Positions 6,121 to 12,182 of a stretch of DNA of 14,173 bases are shown here, one piece after another (within the stretch, counting starts at the first letter, position 1; the number at the start of each line of letters is the position of its first letter). The notes beneath the pieces are model-generated. The model had not been told where the DNA came from and searched no databases. It saw only the letters and a list, made by a program, of their open reading frames with translations. The position numbers and the translations under genes were made by a program. The DNA is from an uncultured Veillonellaceae bacterium (GTDB lineage: Bacteria > Bacillota > Negativicutes > Veillonellales > Dialisteraceae): assembly GCA_958439155.1 (NCBI GenBank), contig CAUBUJ010000030.1, positions 1-14,173 on the forward strand, read 5' to 3'.

Positions 6121-6885
6121 ATGTTGTACAGCGTCAAAATGCGTTCCAGTCTGGGCGGGATTCATGGAGAGGGAGGCCGCCATATTTCCGGGGCGGAACG
6201 GATCGTGCCGGAAGATGATGTGGAACGGAATGTGATTTCCATGCTGCGCCGTGCCAGGCGTCATGAACGGGGAGCGGCGGATTTCATCCAGGTCCGTGTA
6301 GAAGAGGTGCCGGACCGGAAGATTCAGTATTGTGATCTCCTTCCCCTTTATGAGCGGGTAAGCCATACGAAGGAAGAAGGACGGCGCTTCGCCATAGAGG
6401 AACTGATCCGGGCAGGGGTCACAGAAAAAGCGGCCCAGGCGGGCATGGCCTATCTGACAGCGCTTACCGACAGCATGCGCGGCGCCATGGTGGTGGATGC
6501 TGTCTCCGGGAGGCGCCTCGACGGCCTCGGGAGCCGCGGCGTGCGGTGCAGCAATATGGACTGTGAAAATACAGCGCTCTATGAATCGCGCATGGCGTCC
6601 CGCGGTCTTGGCGGCGAGCATCCCAGGGAGGCGCTGGTGCTGGCGTCAAAAGTGGCGTCCGCGCCGGAGACGGTGGCCGAGCTCTGCTGGTCCGACGATC
6701 CCCAGTACGTCACAGGCTATGTAGGTTCGCCCCGGTATGGGTACGGGAGGATCACTGTGCTGAAAGATAAAGGGGATCCCGTAGGGGGACGGATTTTTTT
6801 CGTCCGTCCCGGCACAGATGTAGACGCCTACGAAGACTATATGCAGAATCAGGCAGTACTGGTGAGGATGCGCGATGAACATTAA
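6121..6885 (+). CDS. bioW: 6-carboxyhexanoate-CoA ligase (pimeloyl-CoA synthetase)
   Basis: BioW joins pimelate to CoA with ATP, giving pimeloyl-CoA, the entry point of biotin synthesis in many Firmicutes. The 254-residue length is normal for the family. Recognised family features are SVKMRSS near the start, HISGAERIV at 21-29, and the C-terminal GGRIFFVRPG followed by YEDYMQNQAVLV. The start ATG 6121 is preceded by AGAGGAA; a stronger AAAGGAG at 6101-6107 is too distant for good spacing, so translation may be modest. Its end overlaps bioF by 11 bases, so the pair is coupled: the product of BioW is the substrate of BioF. The promoter, operator and leader terminator upstream suggest control by biotin. 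Confidence 0.94.
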   Translation: MLYSVKMRSSLGGIHGEGGRHISGAERIVPEDDVERNVISMLRRARRHERGAADFIQVRVEEVPDRKIQYCDLLPLYERVSHTKEEGRRFAIEELIRAGVTEKAAQAGMAYLTALTDSMRGAMVVDAVSGRRLDGLGSRGVRCSNMDCENTALYESRMASRGLGGEHPREALVLASKVASAPETVAELCWSDDPQYVTGYVGSPRYGYGRITVLKDKGDPVGGRIFFVRPGTDVDAYEDYMQNQAVLVRMRDEH

Positions 6886-8035
6886 AAATATCGAGAAAGA
6901 ATTGAACCACATCCGCGACGCCGGGCAGTACCGCGCCGTGTCGGACCTGCGCATGATTTCCTCCTCCCGGGCGGTGGACAGGGAAGGAAAAGAATACATC
7001 GTATGCCATTCCAATGATTACCTTGGCATGACCCATGAACCGGAGGTGATCGCTGCGGCGCGGGAAGCCCTCCGCTGGGGGACCGGATCCGGCGGGGCGC
7101 GGCTCACCTCGGGCGCGTCCTTCGAAATGACCGATCTGGAAAAAGCGCTGGCCCGGTGCAAAGGAAAGGAAGAAGCCCTGATTTTCAATACGGGGTACAT
7201 GACGAACCTGGGCGTGCTCTACGCCCTTGCCGGACCGGGGGACGTGATTTTCAGCGATAGTCTGAATCACGCCAGCATCGTCGACGGCTGCCGCATTTCC
7301 CGGGCGAAGGTGGTGGTCTATCCTCACAGCGATATGGACGCTCTCGAAACATTGCTGAAGGAGACACCCGTCCCGGGGCAGCGTTTCATCGTCACAGACG
7401 GCGTCTTCAGCATGGACGGCGATCTGGCGCCCGTGCCGGACCTGGTGCGGCTCAAGGAAATGTATGACGCCTTCCTTATTGTGGACGACGCCCACGCTAC
7501 GGGCGTCATCGGAAAGACCGGTCATGGGAGCAGCGAGTACTGGCATACTGCCGGGATTGATCTCATCGTAGGGACCCTCAGCAAAGCTCTCGGCGCGGAA
7601 GGAGGCTTCGCCGCGTCTTCCTCAGAGGTCATCGCGTACCTGCGGAACCGGTCCCGTCCTTTCATTTTCTCCACCGCCATCGGCCCGGCTACGGCAGCGG
7701 CAGCGGGAGAAGCCCTGGCCCTTCTTGAAAAAGACCCGGCGCGCTATGTGGGGCGGCTCCAGGAAAACGCTGCCTATCTCCGGAAAAAACTCACTGCCGC
7801 GGGGCTGCCCCTTCTGCCGGGGAATACGCCGATCCTGCCCATTCTCGTAGGCAGTGAAAAAGAAACCGTCGCCTATGCCGCCCGGTGCCGCCAGACGGGT
7901 CTCCTCCTCTCGGCGATCCGTCCGCCGTCCGTACCGGAAGGGACGAGCCGGATCCGCCTCACCGTGACCGCCGCCCATAGGAAAGAAGATTTGGAGGAAG
8001 CCTGCCGGATTCTGACAGACAATTTTGAAGGATAA
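6875..8035 (+). CDS. bioF: 8-amino-7-oxononanoate synthase
   Basis: BioF is a PLP enzyme that condenses pimeloyl-CoA with L-alanine, releasing CO2 and CoA, to give 8-amino-7-oxononanoate. The 386 residues match the family. The PLP lysine is Lys237 in GTLSKALGAEGG, and Asp204 and His207 lie in VDDAHATG; E. coli BioF has the equivalents at 236, 204 and 207. SNDYLG at 46-51 and GTGSGGARLTSG at 69-80 are also typical. The start has GAGGA six bases upstream within bioW. No bioA, bioD or bioB follows, so the later steps must be encoded elsewhere or missing. A related enzyme, glycine C-acetyltransferase, shares the fold, but linkage to bioW settles the call. Confidence 0.95.
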   Translation: MNIKNIEKELNHIRDAGQYRAVSDLRMISSSRAVDREGKEYIVCHSNDYLGMTHEPEVIAAAREALRWGTGSGGARLTSGASFEMTDLEKALARCKGKEEALIFNTGYMTNLGVLYALAGPGDVIFSDSLNHASIVDGCRISRAKVVVYPHSDMDALETLLKETPVPGQRFIVTDGVFSMDGDLAPVPDLVRLKEMYDAFLIVDDAHATGVIGKTGHGSSEYWHTAGIDLIVGTLSKALGAEGGFAASSSEVIAYLRNRSRPFIFSTAIGPATAAAAGEALALLEKDPARYVGRLQENAAYLRKKLTAAGLPLLPGNTPILPILVGSEKETVAYAARCRQTGLLLSAIRPPSVPEGTSRIRLTVTAAHRKEDLEEACRILTDNFEG

Positions 8036-8047
8036 AGGAGCATCGCC

Positions 8048-8572
8048 ATGACAAATCGAAAAGAAAATACCGCTGCTATCCACGATCTTTGTGAAATCGC
8101 CCTTCTCACCGTACTCATTCAGGTGAGCGGCCTCTTCCGCATTCCCAGTATTTTCCCTGGCGGAGAATTCCAGCTTTCCGCGCCGATTGCCGTGGCCATC
8201 TGCGGCGTCTTCGGCTTCAAAAAATACATCATCGCCGGCGTCCTTGCCTCCTGTATCGGCCTCATCCTTGGGACGAACAATCTTTTCAATGTACTCATTG
8301 CCATGACCTTCCGCGTCGGCACCGGCGTGGTGTGGCTCCTCCTTGGGAGCAGCAAGCTCTTCTACATCATTTCCGGCCCCATCGGTACCATTGCGGCCCG
8401 GGCCGTCCTCTCCACCGTAGTCGGCAAAGGCTTCCTTGCCATGACCGCCGCCGCCGCGCCGGGCATGATCTTCACCGCCGCCACCGCCTGGTTCTTCGGA
8501 CGGCTCTTCCAGCGCTGCCGCGTGGGCATCACAGGAAAAAAGCAGGCAGTCACCCCGGCAGGCACCAAGTAA
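8048..8572 (+). CDS. Small membrane protein, possible ECF S-component
   Basis: This 174-residue, very hydrophobic protein has about five to six predicted membrane helices and a basic C-terminal tail. Size, helix number and the pattern of small-residue helices (AVAICGVFGFKKYIIAGVLA, GTIAARAVLSTVVG) resemble substrate-binding S-components of ECF vitamin transporters, but it lacks features that would make it BioY. It is the third gene of the bioW-bioF operon: the start is 12 bases after bioF and has AAAGGAG six bases upstream. The position suggests uptake of a biotin precursor such as pimelate, or a related compound; this is inference. No ATPase or EcfT gene is nearby, as expected for a group II ECF system sharing a common energising module. 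The gene call is firm, the function is not. Confidence 0.8.
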   Translation: MTNRKENTAAIHDLCEIALLTVLIQVSGLFRIPSIFPGGEFQLSAPIAVAICGVFGFKKYIIAGVLASCIGLILGTNNLFNVLIAMTFRVGTGVVWLLLGSSKLFYIISGPIGTIAARAVLSTVVGKGFLAMTAAAAPGMIFTAATAWFFGRLFQRCRVGITGKKQAVTPAGTK

Positions 8573-8599
8573 AGATTTCTATTTCCCATACAAAAAAGG

Positions 8600-8631
8600 T
8601 GAGCGGAAAATCCACGTTTCCGCTCATTTTT
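8600..8631 (+). terminator. Intrinsic terminator 1 of 3
   Basis: TGAGCGGAAA (8600-8609) pairs perfectly with TTTCCGCTCA (8617-8626), followed by five Ts. It is the first terminator after the biotin operon. Six As before the stem may let it work on the other strand too. Confidence 0.88.
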
Positions 8632-8679
8632 CAATGGCAGGATTTTTGACAGGAACCAGGATATTTCCCGTGCAAAGAG

Positions 8680-8712
8680 TGAGCGGAAAACCCATGATTC
8701 CGCTCATTTTTT
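8680..8712 (+). terminator. Intrinsic terminator 2 of 3
   Basis: TGAGCGGAA (8680-8688) pairs with TTCCGCTCA (8698-8706), followed by six Ts (8707-8712). This is the second copy in the 80-bp array; it lacks the upstream A-tract of copies 1 and 3. Confidence 0.85.
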
Positions 8713-8752
8713 AAGGCAGGATTTTTGTCAGGGACTTGAACATTCCCTATAC

Positions 8753-8793
8753 AAAAAGGTGAGCAGAAAACCTGCGTTTCCGCTCACCTTTTT
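8753..8793. terminator. Bidirectional terminator 3 of 3
   Basis: AAAAAGGTGAGC (8753-8764) pairs perfectly with GCTCACCTTTTT (8782-8793), with one A/C mismatch and four more pairs inside. With A5 before and T5 after, it should stop both the plus-strand operon and the minus-strand permease gene, whose stop lies 15 bases away. Confidence 0.88.
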
Positions 8794-8807
8794 GATTGCC
8801 TGTGCCG

Positions 8808-10100
8808 TTAGAAATACAACGCCAGGAGGTACACCATAGAAATAAGAACCGCCAGAATCATGAAGGGGAAGCCCACCTTGGTGTAGCCCATAAAGGAAAG
8901 CTTCACTCCATTCTGATGGGCGATCCCGGCGACCACCACGTTGGCGCTGGCGCCGATCAAAGTGCCGTTGCCCCCAAGGCACGCCCCGAGAGAAAGCGCC
9001 CACCAGAGCGGCGTCAGATCGGTCATACCCATCTGGCCCATATCCTGAATCAGTGGAATCATGGTCGCCACGAAGGGAATGTTATCCACGAAGGCGGAAG
9101 CAATGGCGGAAATCCAGAGAATGAGGATCGTCGCGGACTCCGGATTATCCTGGGTGAGGGCGATCGCTTCTTTTGCCATACTCTTGATCACGCCGGTTTC
9201 CACCAGGCCGCCGATGACGATGAAAAGACCGATGAAGAAGAAAATCGCGGTCCACTCTACCTTTTCCAGTTTATCTGTGAGAGCGTCTTCATCTTTGCGG
9301 ATGGTGATCAGCATGAGAAATGCCGCGCCGCCCAAAGCGACCGTCGCCGTATCCAGACCGAGCTGGCTGTGGAAAATAAATCCAAGTACCACCAGAGTGA
9401 GAACGGTGAGACATTTCGTAAGAAGCTTCTTGTTGGTGATGGCCGTCTTTTCATTGAGCGCCATCACCGACGCGCGGAGAGCGTCCGTCGTATGAAGACG
9501 GCGCCGGTACAGAAGGGCGATGAGCCCCACCGTCACAAGGAGAATCACCAGGCACACCGGGCCGAGCTTTGTGAGGAATGCCATGAAATCCAGCTGCGGC
9601 ACAGCGCTGCCGATCATCACATTCGGCGGATCCCCGATGAGAGTGGCGGTGCCGCCAATATTGGACGCCATAATCTGCGCCAGCAGGAAAGGAATGACCG
9701 GAATCTTCAGATCGTGGCAAATATGAAAGGTAATGGGCACCGTGAGAAGCACCGTGGTCACGTTATCGAGAAATCCGGAACATACAGCCGTGAGGCACGC
9801 AAAGGCCATGAGGAGCTTCACTGGGGACGCATGCACTTTCTTCGCCGACCAGATGGCAAGATAGCGGAAAAAGCCGGTCTCCGCGGTGATATTGACAATC
9901 ACCATCATGCCGATGAGGAGACCCAGCGTATTGAAATCAATGTGGCTCACTGCTTTGTCCTGGCTGAGCACACCCAGCCCCACCATGAGCGCCGCCCCGC
10001 AGAGAGCGATAATGGTGCGGTGCACTGTTTCTGAAATAATCACCGCGTAGACTACAACGAAAATCGCGATCGCTGTCCACGCGGCTGAAGTGAATTCCAT
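8808..10100 (-). CDS. ArsB/NhaD-type ion transporter permease
   Basis: This 430-residue integral membrane protein has about eleven to twelve helices. It shows the two-fold repeat typical of ArsB/NhaD (ion transporter superfamily) permeases: DNVTTVLLTVP then NIGGTATLIGDPPNVMIGS in the first half, and FVDNIPFVATMIPL then GGNGTLIGASANVVVAG in the second. The opening stretch SETVHRTIIALCGAALMV is also typical. Members include arsenite efflux pumps, Na+/H+ antiporters and anion permeases; no arsR or arsC is nearby, so arsenite transport is not supported. ATG 10100 is chosen because AAAGGA lies 11 bases upstream; the in-frame GTG at 10109 has it only two bases away. It converges on the biotin operon and diverges from rpmH. 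Confidence 0.9.
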   Translation of the reverse strand: MEFTSAAWTAIAIFVVVYAVIISETVHRTIIALCGAALMVGLGVLSQDKAVSHIDFNTLGLLIGMMVIVNITAETGFFRYLAIWSAKKVHASPVKLLMAFACLTAVCSGFLDNVTTVLLTVPITFHICHDLKIPVIPFLLAQIMASNIGGTATLIGDPPNVMIGSAVPQLDFMAFLTKLGPVCLVILLVTVGLIALLYRRRLHTTDALRASVMALNEKTAITNKKLLTKCLTVLTLVVLGFIFHSQLGLDTATVALGGAAFLMLITIRKDEDALTDKLEKVEWTAIFFFIGLFIVIGGLVETGVIKSMAKEAIALTQDNPESATILILWISAIASAFVDNIPFVATMIPLIQDMGQMGMTDLTPLWWALSLGACLGGNGTLIGASANVVVAGIAHQNGVKLSFMGYTKVGFPFMILAVLISMVYLLALYF

Positions 10101-10134
10101 TTCTATCACTGTCCTTTTCTATTTTTACGCCCCC

Positions 10135-10140
10135 ATTATA
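10135..10140 (-). promoter_or_regulatory. Possible -10 box of the permease gene
   Basis: On the minus strand this reads TATAAT, about 35 bases before the permease start. No good -35 box is seen 16-18 bp further upstream, so this is weak. Confidence 0.35.
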
Positions 10141-10247
10141 GCTCCCTATAAAGAAAACCTTATATAGAATGTTATTATATAAACCAATTAACAAAATATG
10201 GAAATGAAATGCCCGGGAAAGGAGAAAAGGAAGTCAAGTGAATTTCA

Positions 10248-10276
10248 TTGACAGGGAAAAAGTCTTTTATTATAAT
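10248..10276 (+). promoter_or_regulatory. Consensus promoter of the rpmH operon
   Basis: TTGACA (10248-10253) and TATAAT (10271-10276) both match the sigma-70 consensus perfectly, with a 17-bp spacer. Transcription should start near 10283, giving a leader of about 50 bases. Such strength fits a ribosomal protein gene. Confidence 0.92.
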
Positions 10277-10335
10277 TACTATGTTACGGTGTACAGAAAT
10301 GACACTGCCAAGGCAGAAGTAAGGAGGTGTAATAG

Positions 10336-10479
10336 ATGGCAAAAGGTAAAATGACATTCCAGCCGAACAATACCTGGAGAAAACGTACCCACGGTTTCCG
10401 TGCCCGCATGAAGACCCGCGCAGGCCGTATCGTGCTGAAGAGAAGAAGAGCGAAAGGCAGAAAAGTACTCAGTGCCTGA
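10336..10479 (+). CDS. rpmH: 50S ribosomal protein L34
   Basis: This 47-residue, strongly basic protein is the full-length L34 of the large ribosomal subunit. It has the family pattern of TFQPNNTWRKRTHGFRARM followed by KTRAGRIVLKRRRAKGRKVLSA. AAGGAGGTG (10321-10329), an ideal ribosome binding site, lies six bases before the ATG, and a consensus promoter lies upstream. rnpA follows immediately, overlapping or four bases away depending on its start. In many bacteria dnaA sits upstream of rpmH on the opposite strand; here a permease gene occupies that place. Confidence 0.97.
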   Translation: MAKGKMTFQPNNTWRKRTHGFRARMKTRAGRIVLKRRRAKGRKVLSA

Positions 10480-10483
10480 TCGT

Positions 10484-10852
10484 ATGGCAGATCCGGAAGG
10501 ACTGCGGTATACGCTTCCCCGGGAAACGAGGATCCGCCGGAATGGGGACTTCCGCCGCATCTATGCCCGGGGCCGGCGCTATGGAAACCGGGCGGGCCTC
10601 CTCTTCGTCGTGAAGGCAGCCCGCCGCCCGCTCCGCATGGGATTCGTGACCACCAAGAAAATCGGTCACGCTTTCGCCAGAAACCGGGCGCGTCGTCTCA
10701 TGAAGGAAGTCTACCGGCTCCACCGGCATGAACTGGCCGCCGGGCACGAAGCGGTACTTCTGGCGGGCAATTTCCTCACCCGCGCCTCCTATGGAGAAGC
10801 GGAAAAAGCGATCCTCGCGTTGTGGCGCAAAGCCGGAATCATGGGGGCATAA
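10484..10852 (+). CDS. rnpA: Ribonuclease P protein component
   Basis: RnpA is the protein subunit that helps the RNase P RNA remove 5' leaders from tRNA precursors. This form has 122 residues. The family features are visible in order: LPRETRIRRNGDFRRIYARG near the N-terminus, RMGFVTTKKIG in the centre, and the RNR signature in FARNRARRLMKEVYR. The start is uncertain: ATG 10484 is four bases after the rpmH stop, while GTG 10472 would overlap rpmH by eight bases and add four residues. Neither has a clear ribosome binding site, so translation probably depends on ribosomes finishing rpmH. Its stop codon abuts the yidD start. Confidence 0.95.
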   Translation: MADPEGLRYTLPRETRIRRNGDFRRIYARGRRYGNRAGLLFVVKAARRPLRMGFVTTKKIGHAFARNRARRLMKEVYRLHRHELAAGHEAVLLAGNFLTRASYGEAEKAILALWRKAGIMGA

Positions 10853-11062
10853 ATGAAAGCGTTCCTCATCGGAATGATACGATTCTACCGTTCCTATATT
10901 TCCCCGCTGAAACCGCCGTGCTGCCGGTTCACGCCGACATGCAGCGAATACGCGCTGGAAGCAATACAAAAATATGGTCCTGTCAAAGGCAGCTGGCTCG
11001 CAGTCAAGCGGATCTCCAAGTGCCATCCTTTTCATAAGGGCGGCTATGATCCGCTGCCGTGA
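10853..11062 (+). CDS. yidD: Membrane protein insertion efficiency factor
   Basis: YidD is a small peripheral membrane protein that assists YidC-dependent insertion of inner membrane proteins. The 69 residues carry the diagnostic cysteine-rich signature CCRFTPTCSEYALEAI (residues 23-38), then GPVKGSW, RISKCHPF and GGYDPLP at the C-terminus. The start codon directly follows the rnpA stop (TAA then ATG), so the two are probably translationally coupled. In most genomes yidC follows at once; here it begins 1,120 bases further on. Confidence 0.95.
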   Translation: MKAFLIGMIRFYRSYISPLKPPCCRFTPTCSEYALEAIQKYGPVKGSWLAVKRISKCHPFHKGGYDPLP

Positions 11063-11135
11063 GACACTGCTTTTTTCGTCGTTCCCAGGCGGTGTGCGTC
11101 ATGGCTGAGGCTGGCGGATTGCGTCATAGGAGCGG

Positions 11136-11190
11136 GGTCAAAGGTCAAAGGTCTAAGGTCGGAAATAGGAAAAGCTCTTTCATATGCGGC
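11136..11190. repeat. Inverted heptamer-array module
   Basis: Four heptamers at 11136-11163 (GGTCAAA, GGTCAAA, GGTCTAA, GGTCGGA) are followed by GGAAATAGGAAAAGCTC and ATGCGGC. Read on the minus strand this is the same order as the modules at 11850-11891 and 11944-11997: GCCGCAT, CTATTTCC, then a GACC-type array. It is the only module in this orientation. Confidence 0.75.
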
Positions 11191-11239
11191 TCTGCCGCTT
11201 CTCTGCGCTCTGTACCCTGCGCTTTCCATCGCAATGTTC

Positions 11240-11375
11240 GTCATGTCGACCGGAAGTACGCGGGATGTATGACTTGCCATGTCATAAAAAAGGACGGGAA
11301 AGAGTGGAGACCTTTATGGTCCCCTTTAGGGTGGATCTTGCGGGTCCTCTTTAGGGGATATCTCACGTCAAAATC
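11240..11375. repeat. Diverged intergenic repeat, copy A
   Basis: It begins GTCATGTCGACCGG and contains a core from CGGGAAAGAGT to CCTTTAGGGT (11295-11331) that recurs at 11506-11542 with several substitutions and no gap. It ends near TATCTCACGTC. The GTCAT-TCGA start resembles a GTCATTTCGA-type palindromic repeat seen between genes in many bacteria; that comparison is from memory. Confidence 0.6.
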
Positions 11376-11393
11376 GGAAGGCTCGCCCCGAGT

Positions 11394-11449
11394 AGGGGAG
11401 GAGAATGTGCCAGTGACCACATCCTTCGCTGCCCACGCCCGCCGAAATG
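11394..11449. repeat. Dispersed repeat, copy 2 (partner at 351)
   Basis: AGGGGAGGAGAATGTG followed by CCAGTGACCAC matches 351-399. It sits between the two diverged copies A and B. Confidence 0.7.
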
Positions 11450-11452
11450 GTC

Positions 11453-11577
11453 GTCATCTCGAGCGGGCGTAGACAGCGGAGTGAGCAGGTCGGAACAAAG
11501 AAGTGCGGGAAAGAGTCGAGGCCCTTGCGGCCCCCTTTAGGGTAGATTCTTTCGTATCCTCCTGTCAATGACACGTT
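11453..11577. repeat. Diverged intergenic repeat, copy B
   Basis: It begins GTCATCTCGAGCGG and shares the CGGGAAAGAGT core with copy A (offset 211-213 bp). It ends TCAATGACAC, so the ends GTCAT and ATGAC are inverted, as expected for a non-autonomous palindromic element. Confidence 0.6.
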
Positions 11578-11609
11578 TTGTGCAATGTATGCCACAATCC
11601 AAGACTCGC

Positions 11610-11684
11610 CCCTTCTTAGCAGCGGGCTTTGCCTGTTTCCTTATTCCGCAGCGCGGGTCTGCTGCCGGAGGCGACTGAGAAGGG
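11610..11684. repeat. Imperfect inverted repeat
   Basis: CCCTTCTTAG (11610-11619) pairs with CTGAGAAGGG (11675-11684) with one mismatch, around a GC-rich interior. There is no T-tract, so it is not a terminator. Confidence 0.5.
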
Positions 11685-11685
11685 C

Positions 11686-11805
11686 CTGCGTACCAAGTGG
11701 TTTTAGTCTCGCTTATGCACGGCCAAGCCGCATATAAAAATCCCGCCGCCCATTTTATTTGAGGCGGCGCACCACCCCTCTCAACTCATAGCTCTAAACT
11801 CTGGG
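11686..11805. repeat. CTGCGTAC repeat, GC hairpin and CTCTAAA heptamer array
   Basis: Bases 11686-11734 match 1-46. Bases 11742-11805 match 589-652, including the CGCCGCC/GGCGGCG hairpin and four heptamers at 11778-11805 (CTCTCAA, CTCATAG, CTCTAAA, CTCTGGG). The two pieces are adjacent here but about 540 bp apart at the left of the window. Confidence 0.8.
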
Positions 11806-11820
11806 CTTTCTCATGCCCAT

Positions 11821-11912
11821 GCACGGCGAAGCCAATATAAAGAAAGCTCTTCCAATTTCCGCCTTAGACCCCAGACTTTAGACCTTTGCCCCCGTGTTAA
11901 TGAAGCACCAGC
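11821..11912. repeat. Heptamer-array module, degenerate copy
   Basis: GCACGGCGAAGCC and ATATAAAGAAAGC match 31-59. They are followed by CAATTTCC and four heptamers at 11864-11891 (TTAGACC, CCAGACT, TTAGACC, TTTGCCC), then a linker ending TTAATGAAGCACCA, a variant of the linker in the three intact modules. Confidence 0.7.
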
Positions 11913-11943
11913 CATTAGCAACTTCATCCCGCGGCGAAGCCGC

Positions 11944-12056
11944 ATAAGAAGAGACCTTCCTATTTCCTCTTCCAGCTCCAGACTTCCGACTTCAGACCAC
12001 GAGCCCTGCTCTAATGACGCACCAACAGCCAACAGCCAACAGCTAACATCCAACCA
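11944..12056. repeat. Composite heptamer-array module, copy 2 (most complete)
   Basis: CTATTTCC is followed by four heptamers (11970-11997: TTCCAGC, TCCAGAC, TTCCGAC, TTCAGAC). A 27-bp linker (11998-12024, ending TAATGACGCACCA) follows, then a second array of five heptamers (12022-12056: CCAACAG three times, CTAACAT, CCAACCA). It lies about 130 bases before yidC. Confidence 0.85.
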
Positions 12057-12097
12057 CTCATTTCCCCGGAGACAAATGAAACTTAGCTTGCCTCCAC

Positions 12098-12112
12098 TGG
12101 CCCTCGGGGCCA
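12098..12112 (+). other. Small perfect hairpin in the yidC leader
   Basis: TGGCCC (12098-12103) and GGGCCA (12107-12112) form a six-bp stem with a TCG loop. A weaker GGCGG/CCGCC hairpin follows about 35 bases later, close to the AAGGAG ribosome binding site at 12171. No T-tract follows either one. Role unknown. Confidence 0.4.
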
Positions 12113-12182
12113 TCCATTTATGCGGATGAAATGAAGGCCGCATTCAAGGCGGAGATTTCCCGCCCTATATAAGGAGAAAAAC

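Larger units (their letters stand above)
8581..8800. repeat. Three tandem 80-bp repeats, each with a terminator hairpin
   Basis: The GTGAGC stem motif starts at 8599, 8679 and 8759, an exact 80-bp period. Each unit also has an upstream ATTTCCC- or TTCCCTA-type lead. The first two units share GGCAGGATTTTTG after the hairpin; the third is cut short. The array fills the gap between two convergent genes. Confidence 0.92.
11063..12182. repeat. 1.1-kb gene-free repeat mosaic between yidD and yidC
   Basis: No credible gene is seen. The longest frames (for example 11059-11472 plus and 11811-12143 minus) run through repeats that recur at 1-660 and 14045-14135, and they have no recognisable domain. 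The stretch holds an inverted heptamer-array module (11136-11190), two diverged direct copies about 212 bp apart (from 11240 and 11453), a repeat shared with 351-399, a long imperfect inverted repeat (11610-11684), and three further heptamer-array modules (11742-12056). The last 120 bases form the yidC leader. No clear terminator follows yidD and no strong promoter precedes yidC, so read-through from rpmH is possible. Confidence 0.85.

Noticed and set aside
8796..10034. 412-codon plus-strand open frame opposite the permease
   Set aside because: It is the antisense shadow of the permease gene: rich in His, Arg and Glu, no family features, and no ribosome binding site.
8808..10100. Arsenite efflux pump (arsB) call for the permease
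   Set aside because: Family motifs are shared with NhaD and other anion permeases, and no arsR, arsC or arsA is nearby, so a specific substrate is not supported.
10101..10335. Possible replication origin upstream of rpmH
   Set aside because: The stretch is A/T-rich but no TTATCCACA-type DnaA boxes were seen and dnaA is absent.
11059..11472. 137-codon plus-strand open frame after yidD
   Set aside because: It runs through dispersed repeats and a heptamer array, has no ribosome binding site or recognisable domain, and overlaps the yidD end.
11670..11696. CTGAGA motif suggesting a thiamine riboswitch
   Set aside because: The other conserved elements (GGGGTGC helix, ACC, GAACCTGAT) are absent, no thiamine gene follows, and the motif is one arm of an inverted repeat.
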